Source: a virus
Virus record (IMG/VR): IMGVR_UViG_3300027973_000078
Coordinates: 1 to 47,443 of that record
Length of the DNA stretch: 47,443 nucleotides
Strand: one strand, 5' to 3'
Shown here: positions 16,778-25,519 of the stretch, one piece after another
How positions within the stretch are numbered: the first letter of the stretch is position 1
Layout of the letters: the number at the start of each line of letters is the position of its first letter
The notes under the pieces: generated by a model
Database searches by the model: none
What the model was told of the DNA's origin: nothing
Seen by the model: the letters and a program-made list of their open reading frames with translations, nothing else
Position numbers and translations under genes: made by a program

Positions 16778-17935
16778 ATGACAACAATTCCAACGCTTCA
16801 ACAGCTTTATTCAAATGTTCTTGCTGATCTTGAATCTGAATTCAATGTTACTATTCCAGTAATAGGCAAATCATTTTTGCGTGGTTTGGCTGCTGTTCAG
16901 GCTGCTAAATTATGGTTGTCATATAAAGCGCTTGGAAATGTTCAGAAAAACACATTTGCTGATACTGCTGATTCTGAATCTTTGGGTGGTACACTTGAAC
17001 GTTGGGGGCGTGTTAAACTTGGAAGAAATCCATTTCCAGCAATTTCAGGACAATATACAATTCTTGTTTCAGGAACAACAGGTGCTATTATTCCAGCACA
17101 AAGAACATTCAAATCTGATGACAGTTCTTTGAATCCTGGCAAATTGTTTGTGCTTGATGCTGATTTTACACTTGATGGAATCAATCTTATTGTTGTAAGG
17201 GCGCTTGAATCTGGTATTGATTCAAAACTTTCAATTTCGGACACATTAACATTAACAGCACCAATTGCATTGGTTGATCAAGTGGCTACTGTTACAGAAG
17301 AAACGATTCAACCACAAGCGCCAGAAGATTTGGAAGAATACCGACAAAAGATACTTGAATCATTCAGGCTTGAAGCACAGGGTGGTGCTGGTGCTGATTA
17401 TCGTTTGTGGTCCGGTGAAGTTCAAGGTGTGAATCAATCATATCCATATGCAGTAAGTGGATTCTATGGTGAAGTAAATTTATACATTGAAGCAACACTT
17501 GCTGATTCATCTGATGGATTTGGAACACCAACACAACTATTGCTTGATGCTGTTCAAGAAAACATTGAAGTTCCAACAGTTGATTTGCCAGCAAGAAAAC
17601 CACTTGGAACAAAAGTAAATTATCTTGCAGTCACACCACTTGAAATCACAATCAACATTTCTTCATTTGTAGGTTCAACACCAACCATTGAATCCACAAT
17701 TGAAAATGCAATTATTGCAGCGCTCGAACTGATTAGGCCATTTGTTGATTCAATAGATGTTTTATCTGAAAAAAATGATATTTTTGATGTGAACAATATC
17801 ATCAGTATTATTTTAGCAGCACAACCAGGTTCTATTTTTGGTGCTGTTACATTAACAGTTGATGGAAATGTTGTTAATACATTTACTTTTTTAAATGGAA
17901 ATATTCCTTATCTTGGCTCAATTACTTACATTTAA
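16778..17935 (+). CDS. Baseplate J-like protein (Mu gp47 / P2 gpJ)
   Basis: A 385-residue baseplate wedge protein. FADTADSESLGGTLERWGRVKLGRNPFPAISGQ (about 60-92) is the typical J signature, in which a long acid-rich helix is followed by 'RLA..G..R..a..A.G'. It continues with VSGTTGAIIPAQRTFKS, and with EEYRQKILESFRLEAQGGAGADYRLWSGEVQGV (about 187-219), matching 'R.R...........gG.....Y..wa..v.gV'. It precedes the I-like protein, as in Mu (47-48) and P2 (J-I). Start at ATG 16778 after an AT-rich leader. Confidence 0.92.
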   Translation: MTTIPTLQQLYSNVLADLESEFNVTIPVIGKSFLRGLAAVQAAKLWLSYKALGNVQKNTFADTADSESLGGTLERWGRVKLGRNPFPAISGQYTILVSGTTGAIIPAQRTFKSDDSSLNPGKLFVLDADFTLDGINLIVVRALESGIDSKLSISDTLTLTAPIALVDQVATVTEETIQPQAPEDLEEYRQKILESFRLEAQGGAGADYRLWSGEVQGVNQSYPYAVSGFYGEVNLYIEATLADSSDGFGTPTQLLLDAVQENIEVPTVDLPARKPLGTKVNYLAVTPLEITINISSFVGSTPTIESTIENAIIAALELIRPFVDSIDVLSEKNDIFDVNNIISIILAAQPGSIFGAVTLTVDGNVVNTFTFLNGNIPYLGSITYI

Positions 17936-18699
17936 TGGGTTTAACTGCTAATAAATTAAAGGCATTAACAAAACAGCTTTATCCAACAGGACGTGTTTTT
18001 AAAATGCAAGAAGGATCAATATTTGATCGTTTGCATGATGCGTTGATACGTTCTGAAGAAAGATGTTTTGATGATATTGTTTCAACACTTGATTCAACAC
18101 TTGCTGATAATGACAATTTTACGGTTGAAGATGCTTTAATTTGGGAAAATAGGCTTGGATTAATATCAAATGATTTAGTTCCTTTGGTTGATAGGAAACT
18201 GGCAATTATTAGAAAACTGAATCATCCTGGTTTAATTCATGCAAGGCAAAATTATTCATACTTGCAACAACAATTGCAATTGGCTGGTTTTGATGTTTAT
18301 GTTTATGAAAATTTGTCGTTGGTTTCAATTGAATCAATACTTGCATTAAATGATTTAGCAATAAACGTTGGACAAAACAATATTGGTTCGTTCAATATTG
18401 GTGATACATACAGTATTTATGATGAATATTTTACGCAATTCAATGTTGGTTCATTCAATATTGGAAGTGCAAATGTGAATCAACAGGTGTTTAATAACAA
18501 AGTTGTGAATAGAATTAATTCTGATTTTGATTTATTATTCAATATTGGTTCAAGTTTACGTTCAACATTTTTCATTGGTGGAAATCCACTTGGATCATTT
18601 GCAAGTGTTGATCAGAATAGAGAAGATGAATTCAGGCAATTAATACTAAAAATAAAACCAGTTCAAACGGTTGGTTATTTACTAATAAATTATATTTAA
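17935..18699 (+). CDS. Baseplate protein, Mu gp48 / P2 gpI-like
   Basis: A 254-residue protein directly after the J-like gene (one-base overlap), as Mu gp48 follows gp47. LTKQLYPTGRVFKMQEGSIFDRLHDALIRSEERCFDDIVSTLDSTLADN fits the DUF2313 start ('LLP.G..w....gs.l..ll.a.A.e..r...ra..Ll.e..P.ta'). 'FTVEDALIWENRLGL' continues it. Odd features are two eight-residue repeats, NIGSFNIG (149-156) and NVGSFNIG (170-177), in an inserted region that is probably a surface beta loop. The C-terminus, PVQTVGYLLINY, fits the family end. Confidence 0.82.
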   Translation: MGLTANKLKALTKQLYPTGRVFKMQEGSIFDRLHDALIRSEERCFDDIVSTLDSTLADNDNFTVEDALIWENRLGLISNDLVPLVDRKLAIIRKLNHPGLIHARQNYSYLQQQLQLAGFDVYVYENLSLVSIESILALNDLAINVGQNNIGSFNIGDTYSIYDEYFTQFNVGSFNIGSANVNQQVFNNKVVNRINSDFDLLFNIGSSLRSTFFIGGNPLGSFASVDQNREDEFRQLILKIKPVQTVGYLLINYI

Positions 18700-18700
18700 A

Positions 18701-19255
18701 ATGAAATTATTACAAGACAAATTAAGGGTTGCAGCACCAACAGCAGAATTTCCATATGGTGACATAATTGATGAAACGGGCGTTAATGATGGAACGGCTG
18801 CAAATAGATTATTTTTTTCTGATGGAATGCAGTTTTTCGAAAAGCTGATGGATGAAGCTGGAATTGTTCCAAATGGTGTTGCTGATAATGAATATGATGG
18901 ATGGCAATTATTCCAAGCGTTTCAATCTGCAACCACAAAGAAATACACCAAAGAAATCACCACAGCATTTGATGGTGATGTTATTTCAATCACATGTGCT
19001 GAAATTGAAGCTGCATTTCAAGATGTAAACCCATTTTATGTTGGTGGAATTGGAACAGGAACTGCAACAAATTCATTTGCTGATTTTCATATTCAAATTA
19101 GATTCTTGGTAACTGGTGTTTGGTATGATTTACCAGTAACAAGTGGAACAGGTGGTGCAAATATTGAAACAAACAATACAACTGGGGACATTCAAATAAC
19201 GTTTGATTTAGCTCCAATTGCACCTTCATTGTGTAGAATAGTTTTAATTGGTTAA
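18701..19255 (+). CDS. Tail-associated protein with PNGVADN motif
   Basis: A 184-residue protein, 1 base after the gp48-like gene. VPNGVADNEYDGWQLFQAF (56-74) matches a short helical motif found in many phage fibre and baseplate-attachment proteins ('PNG.aDN...sQl.qAl'). The C-terminal half (about 85-184) is beta-rich (FHIQIRFLVTGVWYDLPV), like a fibre knob. It is therefore likely a small fibre, or the adaptor that anchors a fibre to the gp48-like protein. Precise role unknown. Confidence 0.6.
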   Translation: MKLLQDKLRVAAPTAEFPYGDIIDETGVNDGTAANRLFFSDGMQFFEKLMDEAGIVPNGVADNEYDGWQLFQAFQSATTKKYTKEITTAFDGDVISITCAEIEAAFQDVNPFYVGGIGTGTATNSFADFHIQIRFLVTGVWYDLPVTSGTGGANIETNNTTGDIQITFDLAPIAPSLCRIVLIG

Positions 19256-19261
19256 TTTTTA

Positions 19262-19294
19262 TTTGTATTTATTAAAAATAAATACATATATTTG
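19262..19294 (+). promoter_or_regulatory. Autonomous Bacteroidota-type promoter before the lipoprotein
   Basis: TTTG (19262-19265), a 21-base spacer and TATATTTG (19287-19294) together match the host consensus TTTG-N19-21-TAnnTTTG closely. The -7 box overlaps a possible upstream ATG at 19292, which excludes that start and supports ATG 19319. It lies inside the tail operon, so the next gene can be expressed without late activation. Confidence 0.75.
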
Positions 19295-19318
19295 TGTAAA
19301 CAATTAAAAATTTATATC

Positions 19319-19648
19319 ATGAAAAAGTTATTATTATCATTATTAATCGTATTGCCATTATTTATTTCCTGCAAAAAAGAAGTTTATAAACCAGAAATTT
19401 ATGTTCTTGAAAAAACTTCTTATTTTGATTCTGAAATAATTAAAATTGAAAGTGAATCATTTGATGGTTCAAGTAATGAATTCACAACTGAAGTTTGGTT
19501 TTACTTGGAATCAAAGTGGAATTTAATGGAATTAACACACTCGGTTGGTGGGGCAAATGTATCAACATTAGGAGGTGATGTGTTTGTTGTTATCAATATG
19601 CCACCATCAGAAAACGCAATACCAATAAAAATTATTCTAAAAAAATAA
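19319..19648 (+). CDS. Phage-encoded lipoprotein (moron)
   Basis: A 109-residue lipoprotein counted from ATG 19319. MKKLLLSLLIVLPLFISC is a type II signal peptide, with the lipobox ending at Cys18 followed by KKE. The mature part (about 90 residues) looks like a single Ig-like beta-sandwich (YVLEKTSYFDSEIIKIESES; TTEVWFYLESKWNLM). It has its own host-type promoter although it sits among tail genes. Known phage lipoproteins of this kind, such as T5 Llp, block receptors and exclude superinfecting phage; that role is inferred here. The start lies 9 codons inside the longer open frame because the promoter covers the earlier ATG. Confidence 0.82.
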   Translation: MKKLLLSLLIVLPLFISCKKEVYKPEIYVLEKTSYFDSEIIKIESESFDGSSNEFTTEVWFYLESKWNLMELTHSVGGANVSTLGGDVFVVINMPPSENAIPIKIILKK

Positions 19649-20358
19649 TGCAATTAAATGTCAATGCTGATAATGTGATTATTTTCACAAACAAGCTAGA
19701 GAAAATGCACCGTTCTGCATTTCCTGTTGCTGTTCGTGGTGCATTAAATTCAACAGCATTTGACGTTAAAAAAAGAACAATTGCAAAATATGCCAATGAA
19801 TCATTTACACAAAGGCAAAAGAATTTCTTCAAAGCAAATTCACGTGTTGAAATGGCACGTGGATTTGATGTTGATTCAATGGAAGCATCTGTTGGATTCA
19901 TCCCTTTGAAGGGGACAAACAAGGCTGTTGATGATCTTGAACAACAAGAACATGGTGGAACAATACATGGAAGATCATTTATTGCAATGAACGCTGCCAG
20001 AACTTCAAATTCACCAAATAAAACAGTTAGAAGAAATGCACGTATTTCACAAATAAACAATATTACAAAACAAAGAAACGCAAAAGGTAAAACCAGCAAA
20101 CAAAGATTCATTCAATCAGTTATTCAAGCTGGAAAAGGTGGACATGTTTTATCTGAAAATAATATTTTATTTAGGGTTGATTCAGAACGCAATTCTGTTG
20201 GGCGTTGGAAAATGACACCATTATATTCATTTAAAAAGAAACGTTCTGTAAAAGTTAATGCAACGCATTTCATGGAACGTGCATCAACTAATTCAGCAAA
20301 ACACATTGATAGATTCTTCAAGATTGAAGCAATAAAACAATTTAGAAAATACACATAA
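19648..20358 (+). CDS. Minor tail / virion morphogenesis protein (gpZ-like candidate)
   Basis: A 236-residue basic protein. VAVRGALNSTAFDVKKRTIAKYANESFTQRQKNFFKANSRVEMA (about 27-70) recalls lambda tail protein Z and related tail-completion proteins, which start with an alanine-rich helix, then 'A....v.r.......k' and paired basic helices. The C-terminal half is rich in Lys/Arg (SFKKKRSVKVNATHFMERA). It starts at the last base of the lipoprotein stop codon and is followed 3 bases later by the gpN-like gene, so it belongs to the tail operon. Confidence in the exact function is low. Confidence 0.5.
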   Translation: MQLNVNADNVIIFTNKLEKMHRSAFPVAVRGALNSTAFDVKKRTIAKYANESFTQRQKNFFKANSRVEMARGFDVDSMEASVGFIPLKGTNKAVDDLEQQEHGGTIHGRSFIAMNAARTSNSPNKTVRRNARISQINNITKQRNAKGKTSKQRFIQSVIQAGKGGHVLSENNILFRVDSERNSVGRWKMTPLYSFKKKRSVKVNATHFMERASTNSAKHIDRFFKIEAIKQFRKYT

Positions 20359-20361
20359 ATA

Positions 20362-21588
20362 ATGGCTTGGATAGATCAGATTGATAACGGTATTGCAATT
20401 AAAACTGGTGATGGTAAAATTTATTATCCTGAATATTTTTTAACATCATTTGATGAAGATTTCAATATTGCAGAATTTAATTTTCCAAACATCAAAGGAA
20501 CTTTAGTTGATAGGCGTGAACCTATTGGAAGAAAATATTCACTTGAAATTTTATTTCAGGGAACTGATCATTTAGATACTGCTGAAGAATTCAGAATTTC
20601 AACACATAATAAAAAATATTGGGAGGTTGCACACCCAATGTATGGAACAATATTTTGCCATCCAGCAACATTGAAGTATGATTCAACAGGCTTGAATACT
20701 ACAAGAATAACCGGTGCAATGATTGAAACAATCATAACTGATGCACCAAGAACAACAATTGATCCTGTTGAAAAAACAAAAATTGATGTTGAAAATGTGA
20801 ACCAAACATACACACCTAAATTTGAAGGTACAAGTATGTTTCCAAAGCATACTAAACAAATGACTGCTTCAGCAGAAAAGGTTTATTCAAAAGGATCTGA
20901 AAGTATAAAATCAGGTGATGAATCAAATAATTATTTCAATTTATTCAATAAAGCAAATTCAGCAATAGCAAAAGCCACAAATTATCCAGCAACAGCAATT
21001 GAAATAATGAAATCATTGATGATGTATCCATCATTATTTTCAGAATCAGTTCAATTCAGAATCAAGTTATTTGTTTCTCAAATCACATCGCTTCAGGCGC
21101 AAATCACAACGCTAACTGATAAGCAGTCTAAAATGATTTTTGAGAATGATTTAACAACTTTAATGCTCGGTTTGGTTCAATCATCTGTTACACCATTAAA
21201 TTCAACTGATTATTCAAGTATGAATGATGTATTGGCCATTATTTCACAAATCACAACAACATACAATAGCATTATTGAAAGTTTGGATTCAATCCAATCA
21301 TCCAATGGTGCTGAACCTGATTCATACATTAGTGATTATGAAAACATCACTGGAATTGATTCTGTTGTAAATTATGCTGTTTCACAATTGATGTTGATTG
21401 CACTTAATTCATCACAAGAACGCACATATATTTGCGATACTGATACAAATGTTTTAGTTTTGACACACCGTTTTTATGGAATATCAGAAGATCAGTCAAC
21501 AGTTGATACATTAATCAGCAACAATAACATTGGATTGAATGAAATTTTACAGATTAAAAAAGGGCGTTCAATTAAATATTATGTATGA
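20362..21588 (+). CDS. Tail/DNA circularization-like protein (Mu gpN-like)
   Basis: A 408-residue protein. DFNIAEFNFPNIKGTLVDRREPIGRKYSLEILFQG (about 33-67) fits the N-terminal fold of Mu gpN, the 'DNA circularization' family, which is in fact a baseplate/tail hub adaptor. A long middle part is helical (FVSQITSLQAQITTLTDKQSKM). The last about 45 residues (HRFYGISEDQSTVDTLISNNNIGLNEILQIKKGRSIKYYV) look like a LysM-type cap as on T4 gp53 and its relatives. It is followed by a gpP-like hub gene with a 4-base overlap, as N-P in Mu. Confidence 0.75.
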   Translation: MAWIDQIDNGIAIKTGDGKIYYPEYFLTSFDEDFNIAEFNFPNIKGTLVDRREPIGRKYSLEILFQGTDHLDTAEEFRISTHNKKYWEVAHPMYGTIFCHPATLKYDSTGLNTTRITGAMIETIITDAPRTTIDPVEKTKIDVENVNQTYTPKFEGTSMFPKHTKQMTASAEKVYSKGSESIKSGDESNNYFNLFNKANSAIAKATNYPATAIEIMKSLMMYPSLFSESVQFRIKLFVSQITSLQAQITTLTDKQSKMIFENDLTTLMLGLVQSSVTPLNSTDYSSMNDVLAIISQITTTYNSIIESLDSIQSSNGAEPDSYISDYENITGIDSVVNYAVSQLMLIALNSSQERTYICDTDTNVLVLTHRFYGISEDQSTVDTLISNNNIGLNEILQIKKGRSIKYYV

Positions 21589-22667
21589 TCCTAAAAATAA
21601 ATGATAGAATACAAAACAGAACGGTTGATTTTTTCAATAGTTTTAGTTTAAACCTAGTTCATGATGCCATTGGTAGTTCATTTGGTTTTTCATTTTATTT
21701 TGATCCATACAATAAAGAACACAAAGAACTTGCATGTGTTTCACACTTCCATGAAGTGACATTGGAACATAACGGTGAATTATTGCTTACTGGCATTTTA
21801 TTGATGCAAGGATTCAAACATTCATCAGTAAAAGAATTATGTTCATTTAGTGGGTATTCATTGCCGGGTGTTCTTGAAGATTGTGAAATTCCAACATCTT
21901 TATATCCATTGCAATCTGATAATTTGACATTAAAAGAAATTGCAGAAAAACTGATCAAGCCATTTGGATTGAAAATGGAAATTGATTCATCTGTTTTAGA
22001 TAGGATGAACAAAAAATTTGACACATCAAATGCAAGTGAAACATCCACAATCAAATCATATTTAACAGAACTTGCAACACAAAAGAAAATTGTTATTTCA
22101 CACAATGAAAAAGGTGAATTATTATTCACTGAATCAAAAACCAAAATAACGCCATTAATAAATTTTGATGGAAGGATTGGGAATGCAAATGGTGAAACAA
22201 TACCAGCAACATCAATTGAAATGTCATTTGATGGACAAGGAATGCATTCACATATTACTTTGCAAAAACAAGCATCACAAGATGGTGGAAATGCTGGTGA
22301 AGCTGATATAAGGAATCCATATGTTATTGGATCTGTATTCAGGCCAACAGTAAAAACACAATCATCTGGTGATGATATTGACACAAGTCTTGCATGCAGA
22401 CAAGAATTATCAAGGGAGTTAAAAGGATTGAAATTGACAATTACACTTGATAGATGGGAAGTTGGTGGAAAAATAATAAAACCAAACAACATTATCACAA
22501 TAATAGATCCTGAAGTTTACATTTACAAAAAAACAGACTTCTTCATTGAATCAGTTACATTTGATGGTGATGAAAAAAAGAACACATGCACGTTGAATTG
22601 TGTATTACCAGAAGTTTATTCACAGCAAGTTCCTGTTTCAATTTTTTCAGGAATAAACCTACATTAA
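21585..22667 (+). CDS. Baseplate hub protein (Mu gpP / P2 gpD-like)
   Basis: A 360-residue hub protein. SFGFSFYFDPYNKEHKELACVSHFHEVTLEHNGELLLTGILLMQGFK (about 32-80) gives the first beta-barrel of the gp27/gpP hub. ELCSFSGYSLPGVLEDCEIPTSLYPLQSDNLTLKEIAEKLIKPFGLKM (about 86-133) is the typical 'G....ll.dc......l....tl.ei...l...fg' segment. FTESKTKITPLINFDGRIGN and the late 'VGGKIIKPNNIITIIDPEVYIYKKTDFFIESVTF' complete the family pattern. It is followed by the spike gene, as expected. Confidence 0.88.
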   Translation: MILKINDRIQNRTVDFFNSFSLNLVHDAIGSSFGFSFYFDPYNKEHKELACVSHFHEVTLEHNGELLLTGILLMQGFKHSSVKELCSFSGYSLPGVLEDCEIPTSLYPLQSDNLTLKEIAEKLIKPFGLKMEIDSSVLDRMNKKFDTSNASETSTIKSYLTELATQKKIVISHNEKGELLFTESKTKITPLINFDGRIGNANGETIPATSIEMSFDGQGMHSHITLQKQASQDGGNAGEADIRNPYVIGSVFRPTVKTQSSGDDIDTSLACRQELSRELKGLKLTITLDRWEVGGKIIKPNNIITIIDPEVYIYKKTDFFIESVTFDGDEKKNTCTLNCVLPEVYSQQVPVSIFSGINLH

Positions 22668-22670
22668 CAC

Positions 22671-23207
22671 ATGAATTTAGTCACCATCATATCATCATCC
22701 TTTGATTCCTTCAATCGTTTGAAGGTGAAATTCCTTAGAATGGGAAAATCAGATGTGCGTGAATGTTTAGAAGTGTCACCATATGGAATTGATTCAAATC
22801 CAATCAAAGACATGATTGCATTGTATGGTCCAACTGGTGAAAATGGAAAAGACACAATTATTGGATATTTAAATAAAAACAGAATTGCTGAACCTGGTGA
22901 AAGTAGAATTTTTTCAACTGATGCTGAAGGTGTGTTGCAAACATATATCTTGTTAAAAAATGCTGATGGAATAATGGAAATTGGTGGAAATACTGATTTT
23001 ATGGTTCGTTATTCTGAATTAGCAAGTGCATTTAATGAACTTAAATCAGATCATAACTCATTAGTAACTGCATTCAATGCACACATGCATCCAACAGCTG
23101 GTTCTGGACCACCATCACCACCAACACCAATTCCATCATCTATTCCAGCAACACCATCAAGTGCTGATATTTCAGGTGCTAAAATAGAAGAAATCAAAAC
23201 ATTATAA
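22671..23207 (+). CDS. Baseplate central spike (Mu gp45-like)
   Basis: A 178-residue spike protein. The N-terminal OB-fold part (about 18-70) includes LEVSPYGIDSNPIKDMIALYGPTGENGKDTIIGYLNKN. A beta-helix section follows (RIFSTDAEGVLQTYILLKNADGIMEIGG). NAHMHPT (136-142) carries the HxH motif (His138, His140), which in Mu gp45 and P2 gpV binds iron at the membrane-piercing tip. The Pro/Ser-rich stretch after it (SGPPSPPTPIPSSIPATP) is longer than in P2. It follows the hub gene by 3 bases. Confidence 0.88.
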   Translation: MNLVTIISSSFDSFNRLKVKFLRMGKSDVRECLEVSPYGIDSNPIKDMIALYGPTGENGKDTIIGYLNKNRIAEPGESRIFSTDAEGVLQTYILLKNADGIMEIGGNTDFMVRYSELASAFNELKSDHNSLVTAFNAHMHPTAGSGPPSPPTPIPSSIPATPSSADISGAKIEEIKTL

Positions 23208-23215
23208 TATATTTG
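23208..23215 (+). promoter_or_regulatory. Possible promoter box just before the gpW-like gene
   Basis: TATATTTG fits TAnnTTTG but ends only 4 bases before the ATG, and there is no -33 element. If used, the message would be leaderless; it may be chance in AT-rich DNA. Confidence 0.3.
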
Positions 23216-23219
23216 CATT

Positions 23220-23528
23220 ATGGCTGAAGTAATTTTCATTAAATTAACAAATTCAAATCTAATTTCATCAACAAAGATTGAAGAACGCATCATTGCAATT
23301 GATGAAATAATTGATGCATTATTAACAACGGCATTAACAACTGTTAATCAAGGCAATATTGCAGAATATGAACTTGATACAGGACAAACACGCAACAGGG
23401 TTAAATACAATTCTAGTGAGTCTGTAATGTCTGCAATTAACATGTATGAAAATTTAAGACAAAGATATGTCAATAAAATTTCACCAAGAATGGTGCGTTT
23501 AATGGATCAAAAAAACTTTAGAAGATAA
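23220..23528 (+). CDS. Head-tail joining protein (gpW-like)
   Basis: A 102-residue helical protein immediately before the portal gene, as lambda W precedes B. ISSTKIEERIIAIDEIIDALLTTAL forms the first helix. AEYELDTGQTRNRVKYNSSESVMSAINMYENLRQRYVN (about 48-85) matches the gpW pattern of a beta hairpin with 'dG....y.s...l...i..l...'. The end is basic (MVRLMDQKNFRR). It plugs the portal after DNA packaging in lambda-like phages. The stop codon's last base is the first base of the portal ATG. Confidence 0.78.
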   Translation: MAEVIFIKLTNSNLISSTKIEERIIAIDEIIDALLTTALTTVNQGNIAEYELDTGQTRNRVKYNSSESVMSAINMYENLRQRYVNKISPRMVRLMDQKNFRR

Positions 23529-25204
23529 TGAACATAATTCAAAAAGGATTGCTTTTTTTAAGCAACATCACGGATGCAGAATTAATTGATAATTCACCAC
23601 TTTACAAATCAAAGATTGAAGAAATTGAATCTAAAGCTGATGAATTTGAAAACAAATTTGATGAAGTTGTTCAAAAAATATCAGCAAATAGAAGTGGCGG
23701 TTCGTGGGGGCAATCATATTCTGTTTCATTTAATGGTGAAAAAAACATTGGTGAAATTGGTCCCATCATAAATTATCAACTTGATCACTTAAGATTAGCA
23801 CAACGATCTTGGCAATCATTCCTTGAAAATGATATTTCAAAAACTGTATTAAAAAAATTCACACTTTGGATCATTGACAAGGGTTTGAAATTACAAGCAA
23901 ATCCACTTCAGGTTGTATTGAAATCTGAAGGAATAAACATCAATGTTGAATCATTTAATGAAATTGCTGAAGCAAGATGGCTTGTGTGGTCCAAATCAAA
24001 AAATTCATCATACAGTAAAAACACTAATTTAAATGAATTAGCAAAAGAAGCATTCAAGCATGCTAAAATTGGCGGTGATGTTTTGGTGTTGCTTCGTTAT
24101 GATGTTGAATCAAAATCTGTAACAGTTCAGTTAATTGATACATGCCATTTATTGTCACCATTAGTTGGTGATACAATTAGTGATGGAAATAAAATTGTTG
24201 ATGGCGTTGAAATTGACAAGAATACAGGTGAACATATTGCATTCCATGTTAGAAAAAAAGGAACGTTTGAAACAGAACGCATTCCTGCAATGAGTGAAAC
24301 ACTAGGAATCAAAACTGCATTCTTGGTATATGGTGATAAATACAGAATGGACAACCAACGTGGAACACCAATCATTGCAACATCACTTGAAACACTTAAA
24401 AAAATTGAACGTTACAAAGAAGCAGCGGTTGGATCAGCTGAAGAACGACAAAAAGTTGTTTTTCAAATTGTTCATGATATAGGTTCGTCAGGTGAATCAC
24501 CACTTGTTGATCAATTAGCACGTGCATTTGATCTTGATTCAAACGGTTCAAGCATTCCAGTTGACGCAACCGGACAACAAATGGCAAATACTGTTGCCAC
24601 AACAACAGGAAAACAAACATACAACATGCCACAAGGATCTGAATTAAAATCTTTGGAATCAAGAAATGAAATGTTTTTTAGTGAATTTTACAGCACTAAT
24701 GCAAACATTATTTGTGCTGCAATAGGAATTCCACCAAATGTTGCGTTTTCGCTTTACAATGATTCATTCAGTGCATCAAGAGCGGCAACAAAAGATTGGG
24801 AACATACAATTGAAGTTGAAAGAGATTATTTTAATTCACAATTCTACGTTCCAATTTATGCGTTTTGGTTGTTTATTGAAGTTTACAATAATAAAATTTC
24901 AGCACCTGGATATTTAGATGCCTGGTATAAAAAGAACTGGATGGTAAATGAATCATATAATAATGCACGCTTTACTGGTCCAATGTTCCCACATATAGAT
25001 CCATTAAAAGAAGTTAATGCAGAACGTGCCAAATTGGGTGCATTGGCAGTCAATATTCCTTTAACTACGGTTGAACAATCAACTGAAGTTTTGAATGGTG
25101 GTGATTCTGATAGTAATGCATTGCAGTTTTCTGAAGAATTAAAAACAGCTGAACAATTAGGTTTGAAGGTAGTTCCAGTTGTGGTTCCTGGTTCAACAGT
25201 TTAA
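23528..25204 (+). CDS. Portal protein (lambda gpB family)
   Basis: A 558-residue portal of the lambda type. IINYQLDHLRLAQRSWQSFLENDISKTVLKKFTLWIIDKGLKLQANP opens the wing domain. AKIGGDVLVLL with VQLIDTCHLLSP follows. The signature stretch YRMDNQRGTPIIATSLETLKKIERYKEAAVGSAEERQKVVFQIVHD (about 277-322) is that of the lambda portal family, with the RG-P and 'l..l..y..a....a......f.i' spacing. NANIICAAIGIPPNVAFSLYNDSFSASRAA (about 396-425) is the tunnel/clip part. The last 4 bases overlap the end of the minus-strand regulator gene. Confidence 0.93.
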   Translation: MNIIQKGLLFLSNITDAELIDNSPLYKSKIEEIESKADEFENKFDEVVQKISANRSGGSWGQSYSVSFNGEKNIGEIGPIINYQLDHLRLAQRSWQSFLENDISKTVLKKFTLWIIDKGLKLQANPLQVVLKSEGININVESFNEIAEARWLVWSKSKNSSYSKNTNLNELAKEAFKHAKIGGDVLVLLRYDVESKSVTVQLIDTCHLLSPLVGDTISDGNKIVDGVEIDKNTGEHIAFHVRKKGTFETERIPAMSETLGIKTAFLVYGDKYRMDNQRGTPIIATSLETLKKIERYKEAAVGSAEERQKVVFQIVHDIGSSGESPLVDQLARAFDLDSNGSSIPVDATGQQMANTVATTTGKQTYNMPQGSELKSLESRNEMFFSEFYSTNANIICAAIGIPPNVAFSLYNDSFSASRAATKDWEHTIEVERDYFNSQFYVPIYAFWLFIEVYNNKISAPGYLDAWYKKNWMVNESYNNARFTGPMFPHIDPLKEVNAERAKLGALAVNIPLTTVEQSTEVLNGGDSDSNALQFSEELKTAEQLGLKVVPVVVPGSTV

Positions 25205-25491
25205 ATTATTTTGTGTAAATTGTTTTTGACATATGAAGCAACTGTTTCACCTTCCTTCCATGCCTTGTTTTCTAGCTTAGAAATAATTGATTGATCGACA
25301 TCTAATAATGAAATGTTTTTATTCTGAAGTTTAGGTTTTCCATTTTCTGAAATTGTCCTTAAATGTTTTTTCAAGAAAACACACAATACCATTCCATTTT
25401 CTTTTGCAAGGGTTTTCAATGAATCCTTCAGGTTTGCGTCAATGTTTGTGATTCTTATTTCTTGACCTGCATGATGGTTTTTTGTTGCCAT
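25201..25491 (-). CDS. Tandem ribbon-helix-helix regulator
   Basis: A 96-residue protein built of two similar halves. EIRITNIDANLKDSLKTLAKENGMVLCVFLKKHLRTI (about 11-47) and KNISLLDVDQSIISKLENKAWKEGETVASYVKNNLHKI (about 58-95) each have a beta strand, helix, turn and helix, the Arc/MetJ ribbon-helix-helix plan. A single chain would thus hold the equivalent of a dimer. It is the only minus-strand gene in the late block and is divergent from the head operon. Its own promoter region contains the ATTCCGTAAT element. I infer that it is the regulator that reads this element, but that is untested. Confidence 0.7.
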   Translation of the reverse strand: MATKNHHAGQEIRITNIDANLKDSLKTLAKENGMVLCVFLKKHLRTISENGKPKLQNKNISLLDVDQSIISKLENKAWKEGETVASYVKNNLHKII

Positions 25492-25505
25492 TTATCTTTT
25501 TTCTT

Positions 25506-25513
25506 CAAATTTA
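25506..25513 (-). promoter_or_regulatory. Minus-strand promoter candidate for the ribbon-helix-helix gene
   Basis: Minus strand TAAATTTG, a TAnnTTTG -7 box, 14 bases from the ATTCCGTAAT element and 14 bases before the ATG. It matches the sugar-operon promoter at 7482-7489; across the 24-bp block (25506-25529 against 7482-7505), 22 positions are identical. Confidence 0.6.
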
Positions 25514-25519
25514 TAAAAA

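Noticed and set aside
19292-19318. Earlier ATG for the lipoprotein
   Set aside because: It lies within the -7 promoter box and would put ten extra residues before the signal peptide.
21695-22498. Open frame of 267 codons on the minus strand
   Set aside because: It lies opposite the baseplate hub gene, which has clear family motifs and overlapping neighbours. The minus product has no recognisable pattern and no leader.
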